Shown here in pieces: positions 44,501-56,500 of a DNA stretch of 64,000 bases (position 1 is its first letter; the number at the start of each line of letters is the position of its first letter). The stretch comes from Bimastos eiseni. Taxonomy: Eukaryota > Annelida > Clitellata > Crassiclitellata > Lumbricidae. Location of the stretch: assembly GCA_959347315.1 (NCBI GenBank), contig OY365813.1, positions 21,985,272-22,049,271 of the forward strand, written 5' to 3'. Made by a program: the position numbers and the translations under genes. Below the pieces are notes generated by a model that worked only from the letters and a program-made list of their open reading frames with translations, had not been told where the DNA came from and did no database searches.

Positions 44501-47500
44501 AAATGTCTAGATACGCATAATTTGTACATACATCTATAAACACACAAACATTCATTCATTCATGCATATACACACATAATAATGTAATGCATACAACATT
44601 ACACATAATCATACATGCGCACATACACACAAACATGCAAAAAAGCATATATATATACATGTATATATATATACATGTATATATATACAAGTATATATAT
44701 ATATATATATACATGTATATATATATACAAGTATATATATATATATACATGTATATATATACATGTATATATATATACATGTATATATATACATGTATAT
44801 GAGATGGTTTACGAAAGTCAATTATGCGAAATCCCGTGTTCAGCCACGTGACATATCACGTGACGCATCGGACAGGAGCAGTTTTACAGGTAAGACGATA
44901 ATTCCTACGGTAGATCATAGATGTCCGACGACCGATAATTATTCTTCGGCGGATGTTTACTGCTAATGGTTTATTGGAAACCTTTCTTCACGCCTCCTCT
45001 TCGATTACGTTATTTGTGTGTGGAATAATAATGATGCCCAGATATCTGGCGAAAACAGTTTTACCGCCGAATCTCGCATTGACCGGCCTTGGCCTGGGGC
45101 TGGTCAGAGGCTAAAGGTCAAAAGTCAGGGCTAAAGCAACCGTCAGAGGTCAAACGTCAACGGTCAGAGGCCAGTGGGAAACGGTCAGGGACTCATGGTG
45201 AAAAATCAGGGTCAATGGTCAAAAGTCAGGGACTAAGGACTAAGGGTCAAGGTTGAGGGTCAAAGGTCAGGGTTAGAGGTCAGACCGTAGTTGGCACTTT
45301 GGACTACTACAGCACGTTAGGGGTCGACTTGACGGAATCTCGGGGGGGGGGGGGTGATCACCCGGTCCCAGAGGCGTCCAGATAAGCAGGGGTGGGGCTC
45401 AGGAGGCAGATGCCTCCAATTTTACGTAGGGGGATATTTTTTTTACTCTTAGGGGCAATATTTTGCCTTCCTTATCCTTGGGACTGAGGGGTTTGTTTTG
45501 CCTTGCCTCCATCACTCAGAGGTATTGATGGCTCTGCCCGATTCAACATTGAGAGGTACGTGGGTCTGTTAGTCTTCATGGATCCTTAAAAAGCTGACAT
45601 TGCTGTACTATCTGAGAAGCGGAGTGGTGATGCAAATCTCCTTACAGACTGCCACCGAATAAGAGCGGGCCCTTTAATATAACAACCAGCGGCAGAAGTG
45701 GGCAGGATGCGGCCAATAGTTAGATCCCCTGCACCTCAACCTCTCCTCTTTCTTCTTCTCCTGCTCCTCTTCCGCCTCCTACCGCCTTCTACACCTCATA
45801 TTTTTCCTTCCTCTCTTCCTTTTCTTCCTCCTTATCCTCCTCTTTCCTCCTCTTTTCCTTCACATCCTTCTCTTCCTCATTCTTCCAATCTTCCTCCTCT
45901 TCATATTCTTCCATCCATATCCTCTCCTTCCATCTCCTCCTCCTCCCTCTTCTCCTCCACCTTATCCCTCCTCCCTCTTTCTTTCCATCTTCCTGAATTT
46001 CTTCCTCCTTCTCTTCCTACCCTCCTCCTCGTCGTCGTCCTCCTACTTCTCTTCCTCGTCCTCCTCCTCTCCCTGCTTCCTCTTCTTCTTCTTCTTCCAT
46101 TCCTTCCCCTCCTTCCCTTGCTTCTCCTCCTTCTCGCAGTCCAGTCCCTCTCTCCATCAAAGCGTCAACGCCGACACCCGACTAGACAAAGACCCCATCA
46201 TCGTACCTTGGGGAAATCAGTCCAGCCTGCTTCGGAGAGTAGGTGACGCCGATTGGGCAGGCCGTGCACTGCGCCCGATAGGAGAGAGGGGCGTCCTTGT
46301 AGTTGCCCGTTCGGTCGCTGGGCGGCTGCCACGAGAGACCCGCAAACGTCTGGTTGACGAAATTCACCCGAAGACCTTCGACCGGTCCAGGCAAATCTAA
46401 CATCAACCGGAAATAGACACGTGAAGAAAGGACAGCCAATTACAAAGCGTTAAACGAAGTCACAATTAATTAGGTCTGATACTATGATAAAAGAGGTGAA
46501 ACGAAAGCCAATTGCAAAACGTTAAAAATGACACAGGTCACATTTAATAAACAGGTCAATTTCAAACTGCTAAATGAGGACGCATTAAATTAGGTCAGTT
46601 ACAAATCGTTAAATGTGGCCGCATCAAATAATTCCATTAATTGCTTAGGCCCTGCATAACCTTGACCTTATTTGTCTCGCATTTGTCATCGCTCGCGAAT
46701 ACGCCGGTGCTCTGCTTTTGGTTATCGAGTGGTGCTTTAGAAGTTCGAAGCCTGCGATTACTATCACCATCTTTATCCATACAACCCGTATAGATCAGAA
46801 ACGCCTTCATACATTTGCATGTACACCCCAAACATCCCGGCATGCACCGGTTTCCCTTGGAGCGGTGAAAGTACATAATTACCACACCTCAGAGGTATGA
46901 CAAAAAAATAAAAAAAATATGCTCAGGACAGTTAAAAAAAACCTGTCTTACTCGTGCAGGAGGCGTTGACGCTGTCAAAGGCATGCCGTGAAAATCCGTC
47001 GTTACAGAGACACCCCGTGGATCCACTTGTCGTTGTGTTACTGTTGGCTGGACAGACGATGCATTGACTGTTTCCTGTGTTGGACTTGTACGTCTGAATA
47101 GGACATTCTGCAGAGAAGATACGATACAGAAAAGACAGCTATGTAATTACGACTACAGTATGAGCAATGAATGCTACTGGGTTTGATTAGGAAGAGGAAG
47201 CAAGTCATAGGCCAGCGTTAAAGGGACTACTCTTCCTCTGCTCCTACTGCTCCTTCTCCTGCTCTGCATTCTGTTCCTTCTCCTGCTTATCCCCGTCTTC
47301 TTTCTATTTCTCTTCCGCCTCCTTCTCCTCTTCTTCTACGGTTTCATCATCATCTTTCTCTTCTTCTTCTTCCTGCTTCCTCCTTTTCCCCTTCCTCCTT
47401 CTTCTTCCTCCACCTCTTCCTTCCTCTTTCTCCTACCCCTCTAATTCCTCTTCACATTCTCTTTCTCTTCCTTCTCTTTCCTCCTCCTCTTCAAGTTCTT

Positions 47501-50500
47501 TTTCTTCTTCAAATATTCACGGACACGCTCAAATGGACGAACTAAATTCTATGATGGTTCAGTCATTAATTTCCTTATATTCAGTCAGTCTCAAACCGAG
47601 GTACGTGGAGGGTTGAAAAGATGCGGAAGAGTGTAGGCGGGGTAGGGGCGGGCAGAAGTCGTACGGGGTAGGTCAGGAGAGGTACGAGGGAGGGTGGTTA
47701 TTTCACTTTAAAAAATCCGTCTGTCCGCAGGGCTGTTCGTCACTTGATTAGCAGCTAGGTCTAAAACAATTCTGCGAGACATCTGCTGCCGCTGTTCCGT
47801 GTAATCGGACGAGTGAGGTAGTTATTTGCCGCCAGCCTACAATCTATATGATTATAGTTCGGAGGCATAGACGAAGCGTTGCTATCAGCAAAAGGACAAC
47901 AGGAATGGGAGGAAAAACAGATCCCAACTAGATTCGGTGGGTTAATAGGGGAGGGGAGGAGAGAATTAAAATGCATGACTGTCTCGCTCTATGTCTGTCT
48001 GTCTGTCTGCCTGCGTGTCTATCTGTCTGCCTGTCTGATTGTCTATTTGCCTGTCTCTCACAGTTTGCCTATTTGCTTGCTTGTCTGTCTGTCTGTCTGT
48101 CTGTCTGTTCGTCTGCCCACCCACACCAAATATGTCAGCTGTCGTTCTGTCTCAATCAAGCAATTAGGAATAGGTCTGAGCTGAAACAAAACAACAACAG
48201 CAGAGCAATCAATCAACCAATCAACAATTCAATCATTAAGCTGTTAACATTGCATGAGAACCTGTCGCTGTTATAATCGACGCCATCATGGACAGCCGAC
48301 CTCTAGCGACGGGAGACCAAAAACCCCGAACGTCTGTTTAAGACTTACCCCTGTCGATTATACATATGAAACCGTATACCCATCGACCCAAGATACCCCC
48401 ACTCTCACAGCCCATTTCCCCCGCCCACAGACCCTCACCCTTAACCCATGCACTTTCTAGTTTATAGTCAAACTCAGACGGGAGCATCTGGCCAACATGA
48501 GCACCTTGCTGAATTTGCAGAGGCAGACATACAGACAGTTAGACAGATGGGCACACAGACAACAGACAAACACAAAGGCAGACAGACAAACAGTTAAACA
48601 GACATACATGTAGACATGCAGGCGGACAGTTAGACAGACAAATAGGAAGACAGACAAACAGGTAGACATTTCTATTTACACGCAGACAGTCAGGCACACA
48701 GAAACAGCAAAAGGCAGACACACACACAGACCGAGTCAGGCATACACGCACAGTGACAGACAAACGGACAAGACAGGATGAAACAATCGGAGGGCGTGGA
48801 AAAAACTCCAAGAGACCTTTACGATGCCCGGCTAAGATTAGGAAGGAGAAGATGAGGGCGGCACTCTGAGGCTAAGAGCAACAAGTGTCTATACCTCTCC
48901 CTTTCCAGGTGTCCGTTTCCCAAAGGATGCTCCTCCTTGGCATCCGTTTTGTAGCAGGAGGAGGAGGGGGAGTGGTCCTAACGCAGATTACATGTCATCT
49001 TAACCACTCGAGACTTGGCTCTGTGTTGCGGTATGTTGCAGCAGGTGGTTGGTTCGTTACTTCATATAGCTCGACTCTGGCTTTCTCCAGAGTACACTGA
49101 ACGATTTTAAACACTTGGAAGAAACTCTGTATAATAGGCTGCGCTAACAGGTGCCTCTTTAGTCAAGTGCGCTGTCATCTCCAATCGCAGACTCATACAG
49201 AGTAAGATACAACTGTTTATAATTAGTTCAGAAGTGCGCACACGCCTCGATGGTGTAATGGCAGTTATATTGCAGAGCAGTTATTGAGCGCGAAGGACTT
49301 GCTCAAGGTCCCTACACAGTAACTCCTCAGATGGGGATAGAACCCGTGCTATCCGCATTACAGGCCGACCGCTCTAACCAATCGGCCACCGTGCTGGGTT
49401 GAGCGGCCGTCCGAAATCTTGAAGACTGGGAACATAAACAAATTATTGTCCTGACGTTATGAGCTGCAAGATTTTTGTGTGCATGCATTGAGAGCAAAAT
49501 GCACTAATGGCGAAATGTATTAATGATATAATGTATTAAGGGCAAAATGTATTAAGGGCACGAATTAATAATAAGGGCACGAATGTATTAAGGCAGACGT
49601 TCTTAACAGGATTTGAGCCTCTAACCTCTCGCTAGACAGTCGAGCATGCTATCCACTATCAGCACCTCAGCACCATAATTCCCGAGAGAATTAACAGCGA
49701 GAGAGATTTAACAGCGAGAGAATTAACAGGCAAGCCACATGAATAGCCCACACGGATAGCCATCTGGACAGCTGCAAATGTAACTCCAACTTATAACTCA
49801 ATAATTCAATTAACTCCTTCGTTGTTTACAGAGCCACGAGTGATGGAAAATTATGCTGACAACAACGGGGAACCAGCGTTATCATCTATGCAGGCGATTT
49901 ATACAGCACCCCATTAAGATATATCAGTACTCAGACACGCTGACAGCACGGTATGGGGTGAAGAGGTCACCCAGAGGACACCCAGAACACCCCTGCAATG
50001 CTCTAAAATAAAGACCCAATGAAAGATATTAAGCAAATGATGCATTACCCGCAATCGTAAACTCTACCTCCTCCTCCTCATTTTCCTCCTCCTCCTTTTT
50101 CTCCTTCTGTTTCTCCCTCAATCTTCGACTCTGTTCCTCCTTCCTTTCCTCCTCCTTTGTCTTCTTCTACTTCCATTTGACCTTTCTCCCCTTCTTCCTC
50201 TATTATTCCTCCTTTTCTCCGTTTTCTACTTCCTACTCCCCTACTTCTTGTCATCTCTTCTTCCTCCTTCATTCCCTTCTTCGCTTTCCTACTCCTCCGC
50301 CTCCTTCATCTTCTGCCATTCCTCTGTTTCTTCTTTCTCTTCTTCTGTCTCATTCTTTTCCTTCCCTCTTCTTCCTCCTTCTCCTCCTCCTCCTCCTCCT
50401 TCGCATATTCCTCCTCTTCTTCCTCTTCCTTCCCTCCCCTCCCCTTCTCCTCCCACTTTCACCCCTCGACTTCCCTCCCACCCTTCCTCCCTCCCTCCCA

Positions 50501-53500
50501 AATTCCCCAACCCTTGCACTCACCTTCACACGTCCCTCTCTCCTCATTCTTCTGGAACCCGGCCACGCAGCGACATCCATCCACCACGAGGTCCATCCAG
50601 CTCCCATCGGCCATACACAGCGCGTACAGCGCCTGCTCGGCCACGGCATGAGGGGCGCACACGGCCCTCGCCTGCACAACAGACGTCAGCTCCGGCCCAG
50701 CCACAGTCCTCCCAAAGACCGTCAGATTGACCACGGCATCGGGACACACGACATAATACACCCTCACGGACAGCAGTGTCATGCAGGCTCCCTGATCGTG
50801 GAAAACCAAATAGATCCCACGCCTGGTAACAGCCACGCTTCGAGTGATCTCGTTTATGGTCGCATTATCGATCTCCGTGAACAGCTTATCGGCCGCGATT
50901 ACATCGACGCTACGGTAGGCGCTCTCGTCCCACGCAGTGGTGGCGTTGTCCGAGTCCGAGTCGGCCTCGCTGTAGAGCAACTTAAAGGATTCCTTGCAGA
51001 GCTGGACGCTCGAGGGGTCAGGGTGGCGGGAACAGCGCCGCATCGTGAAGCGCATCGTGATGTAGAGGCGGTTGGCGTCCTGGCGGGGGAGGAAAGGGGT
51101 TCGGGCCCAGTTGTCGGCCGCCGAGTAGTCGATGTTGCAGATCGTGTAGACGCGTAGGACTTCACCGCCTGAGGTGGAGTAGCTCGCCTCGCGCCACTGA
51201 AAAGATAAATGACAAGGTCAAATCGGTCTGTGTGCGTCGACGGATCATGTCTGGTTACGTAAGGTCAAGGTCGGGCGTCACAAGGTCAAGGGCAGATGAA
51301 GTAAGATCAAGGTCAGGTGTCGCATGATCATACATAAATGCGTCACATGATTAAGGTCAGGCTTCACAATGTCAATATCAGGCCTCACAATGTCAACACA
51401 AGATCTTACAAGTAATAGTACTTGAATACTGAGCATACACTTGCCATACTGCATTATAGTGCTGTATTGTATTTGAGCATTTATAATGCGCCTCTAGTAT
51501 GGGTGAATCGTTCAGAAGCACTGTCAGTGCACAAGGCCACGCGAGAAGAACCAGGTTGTGAAAAAAGCAAAACAGGACAAGAGACTGTGAGATAGAATTT
51601 TAGAGCGACCAGAAGGAGAGAGCACATTACAGAGTGAGGGACCATAAGATCAGTTTAATATAATATATTATTACCATCCGCATTCTTCAAATACTTTTAC
51701 CGTATAGTGGATCAGTATAATTACTCACTTAATATCAAATAATCTCGTTTTAGAGTGGTATGGTATCTTTCATTCATCGATTTCAATCATTCTTCAAATG
51801 CTCCTGGTATACAATTACATAATTCCTTCAATGCTACAATTAGCATACTTGGATAATCTGACCTTAAATAAACTAGTGCCCCACTTGTTCATTACGTCTG
51901 CAGCTGAGTTTAAGTAGCTCATAAAGAACGCTTTGTTGGAAAGTCCGTGAGCGGCGATAAGGATGGAAAGGAACGCCAGCAGACATCTATGGCAATAAAG
52001 GGAAGGCGAGATAACTCCGTCTCCTCCTAAAAGTGTTCTGCACTCGGAGGAGCATTGATAGCGGAGGTCTGACCCTACAATGGTCAGACAAACGGTGTCC
52101 ACTACCACCTCCTAACATACTGTGGCTTGATTCATGGTCCAGGCCTGTTGAACAGTTCTCGAGAGGTCGGGGTTTCTATTGACACCAGGACTTAAAGCTG
52201 TCTGGAGATAGTTCCGCCATTGGGTGTAACTGGAGTTCGTCAACACCCTATACAATATTTTTTCACGAAATTAATGTCTAAAAAAACTACACTAACCATA
52301 ATCCTGTTTAACCCGACCCTAACCGACGCATGTTACAAATTTATGTATGATTTGATTGACCTATAAAGCACGAATCGTTGGATAGGGTGTTGACGTACTC
52401 CAGTAATACCCCGCCACTGTTCGCACTCTAGCAGTGCCAGTCCCAAGCATGGATAAATGAGTAGGGCGACGCTAACTATGTTTGTCATTGCAGTGTCGTC
52501 AAACTGAGACCACGACTATTACATTCACTTCAGACGTCAAGGACTTTAGTTTCAATAATGATTATTAATGACATTGTCAAACAACGATTGATGATATGCT
52601 CCATTTAGACACCTTTAAAACGTTGTCGAACGGCTTATATTAGTGTCAGACTAAGTTCGACTATTCTCGACCCACACCAGGGCTAAATTGTGTAAGTCCG
52701 CCACTGTTTGCTCTCTGACAGTGCAAGCCTGGATAAAGAAGAAGGTGTCGTTATATTGCAACCACCACTACTCAGCGAAAGTCACACTGCCATTTGACTC
52801 GACATGCAATCGTTGAAACATGCAGAGTCCACTACCAAATTTGTAACCACTCTGCATTGCGTATGTCCTCATCAGACATTTGTATATCAACCCAGTTGTC
52901 TGATTATAATTAAGGTGCCCTCTAATTTTTTGGCGATGGTGTGCACAAGAAATGTTGCAACATCTTAAAATAGTTAAACAGCAACCAACAGTACTGTCTG
53001 AGGATTTCTGCTCTGACTGCACCTCTCCCCACCCAACTCGGCAACGATGAGTATACCGACCCTACACTGTCGGTGGGAAGATGAGACGGCGAAGGAGATG
53101 ACAGGCCAACCACCATCGTACGCCGAGGTCAAGAAAATAAATTCGCTAACACTTCGATCCGCGACTGCGACGGTGAGTAAGTATGCAAGGACCTTGAGCA
53201 AGTTTTTCACTCTCAATTGAAGCTCTTTCGTTAGATCCTGGCACTTAGGAAATGCCGAAATAATAATAATACAAATTGTTGTATCATAAGCACTCCAGTG
53301 TCTGCTTTGTTTCATCATTAGTATCGCCTGGCCCCAGACACAATGTTTTTACTATGGAACAGGTTGCCGCTACGCCGGTCTATATATAAGTTCTCTTTCA
53401 TCCACTGCCATGGCAGCCTCTGATTCCTCTCCTGCCACCATCTCTCCCTCTCTCTCCATTCTTCCTTCTCTCTCTTTCTCGTTCGATATCTCTGTCCGTC

Positions 53501-56500
53501 ACTCCCCGTCGCTCTATTTCTATTTCCCAGTCTCTCTCTTTCTCTCTCCCGCGCTGCCCTTCTTTCTTTCTGTCTGTCTGTCTGTTTCTTTCTCTCCCCT
53601 AGCCAGCTCAGCAACGACCCTTTAAACGCGTCGATTGATGTAAACCAGGTCCATCTGAAACCAAGCCACAGGTCGGCAACCAACCCAGCCTCCAATATCA
53701 CTACAACTTGTTTCTAACCCGATCAAGGCCCCTAGGACCGTTCAACAGACCACGAACTGATAAAGCAATCCCAGAATCTATCGGATTCTAACCTCCAACC
53801 GCTTGGGTCGAAACTCCAATAAATATTGCCAATGTTTTCCCGCAATTAAAATGCCAACGTCATTCGACAAACGCTGGTGCCCTGTCGTTCCCAGACAGGA
53901 CTTATGGTCCTCTTTTTGACCCATATAGCGCCCATAACATATTTTATCATAGAGCGTCTCCAGCATGGTGAACCGTTTAGAAGCGCTGCTAGTGCGCAAG
54001 GCTCTGCGAGATGAAACAGGTTTTCAAAAAAGCGATAGAGGAAGAGAGACAGCCATATAGAACTTATAGAGCGAATAAAAGAAGAAAGCGCACTACACAA
54101 AGAGGGACCAATTGAAGCAAAGGATCGAGACTGAGCCATGGTAGTTCTAGTGGGAGGAACCAAGAGGCCAATATGGTTGGAGGCATGGAGCCTAAGCAGC
54201 TAAAGGGGATCCGTTATAATATAAAAAATATTTAAAAAACCTAATAACAATATAAAACGATCGCAGAAATTCCGTGGGAAAGGTCATCAAAACGTAGATA
54301 AAAAATCTGACAGTGCCAAAAATCGTCAGGAATGCGGATAATCGAAACAGGGGCCGTCAAAAACGCTCTCCGCCGGGTCAAGTACAGCCTGGCCGATATG
54401 TTGGCCTCTTCGTAAACTGGATCCCCTTTAGGGCTAGCGTCGGTCTAGCCATTAGAACCGCGGCGGATCTGTTCCTTTTATCAGTACAGCCTTTCACCAG
54501 TTACTTGCCCGGATCCATTTCCATGCGTTCCATTAGGGAGACGGTAATACCGTCTGGAAAAGGACAGATGAAGCGGTAGAGTGGTCAGACGGTGGTGGAG
54601 GTGGTGATGGTGGCATAACCACTTGAAACAGAAGCGGCTGCTGCATTAAAGAACATGCCCGACGTCTAATCCAATGTTTAGTTGCAGGCGATGTCAAAAT
54701 AGAACGCAAGAGTCAACTGTGTTTCCTTAGAATGCCTGCAGTCCCTGCATGCACTTACTATCATGTACTTTTCATTATGTTACTATGTAGGGAGGGACCT
54801 TGATGAATTAGTCCTTTGCACACAATTGCCCTATATACTATGATTCCTCCTCCTCCTCCTCCGTATAAGAGCTAGGTTCCATCACATACTAACTCCGCAA
54901 CCGCCTAGCACTAAGGCATTGCCAGTCCCAAGGCTGGATAAAGCAGGAGGGCGGCACTATAATGATCCTTATTATCAAACAGTGTCGTTGAACTACTACT
55001 ACTCCACCACTGTTCGCACTCCGGCAGTGTAAGTCCCAAGCCCGGATAAGAGAGGAGGGCGACGCTAATAGTCCTTATTGTCATATACAGTGTCATTAAA
55101 CTACAACTAATACTAAGTCGTTAGATCTATATGAACTCCACCACTGCTCGCACTCCCGACAGTGTCAGTCCCAGACCCGGACCAATGAGGAGGGCGACGC
55201 TAATGATCCATGTCATCACACGGTGTCGTTAAACTGAAACCACTGCTCCTACTAACACAGAGGTCAGTGGTTTAAATAATTGCATCGTTGAAAACAGTTG
55301 CCTCCTGTTTAAATGATTAAAAAGACCACTGGCCATTCAATTCTCTCTCGTCTACCCCTTTTGCCCAACACATAACCGCCTTCTGTCATCGTCTCTAATG
55401 CCCCAACCCCTCTTCTACCTCCCCACTCATCGAAAGCGCCACTGGGTCGCTGGTCGCACTCCGGTCCCCAACCCCAAGGTTCTCGAATTCCTCTGTGCTC
55501 CCGTTCTGTGATGGTTCCTTAGGTACGGGGATGCACTGCCACCTGTTTCGAATAGCCAATCCTCGTCGGCCGCCATTCCCACTCAAAATGGAACCTTACT
55601 GATCTTTCTATCGCTGCTTCGAAGTGAAGCGAGCATACATACGAGAACAGCTGCTATGAGGTCATCTACCTTTGACCCACCAGTATTATAGAGAGAGAAA
55701 GAGAGAGAAAGAGATAGAAAGAGACAGACAGACAGAAAGAGAGAGAGACAGAGACAGCTAGACAGAGACAGAGAAAGACAGAGAGAGAAACAGACAGACA
55801 GACAGATAGAGAGACAGACAGACAGACAGACATAGAGAGAGAGCTGAACAGAGATAGAGAGAGATAGAGAGAGACAGAGAGAGACAGAGAGAGACAGAGA
55901 GAGACAGAGAGAGCCAGACAGAGTGGGAAAGAGACAGATAGAAAGTCAAAGACAGAGAGAAAGACAAAGACAGAGACAGAGGGAGCAAGATAGAGAGAGA
56001 CTGAGACGTAGAGAAAGACAGAGAGAGGCGGAGACAGAGACAAATAAAGATTGCTAATAAGGCATTGTTTTAAAACTTCCGGTTCATCAGCGTCGTATTT
56101 ATTTAATATCAATCTCTACAGAGTAAAGATTACGAACTAAGTCAACTTCTACCCGTTTGTTACACGAAGGAGTGGCAGAATTTGAAACGGAGAATTATTT
56201 TTGTACGGTCTATTCAGTTAGGGATAGACGTCCCAAGTATGAGCGATGGTGGAATGTCGACTACCATTAACTGTTGAAAAGAGAATTATGGGTGTCCAAA
56301 ACTCCAAATTCGCCTATATATATATATGTATGTATCATCACTCCTCCGCCTTCTCCTCCTGTTTCCACCACCTTCCCTACCTCCAATCCTACCCTCCTTC
56401 TCCTCCTCTTCTCTTCTTCCCATCACTCCGCCTCCGTGCCATCCATCCATCCATCCTCCTCCTCCTCCCATCCTCTTTTACCTCCTCCTCTTCCCTCATT

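Noticed and set aside
50177..51157. 326-codon plus-strand frame
   Set aside because: Second half is the antisense of the Eph ligand-binding exon and the first half is a CT tract. The minus strand shows clear Eph motifs.
51815..52108. Minus-strand 97-codon Cys-rich frame upstream of the ligand-binding exon
   Set aside because: Not compatible with Eph structure: exon 57683 joins exon 51196 directly in phase 0, and the motifs are unrelated to any family I know.
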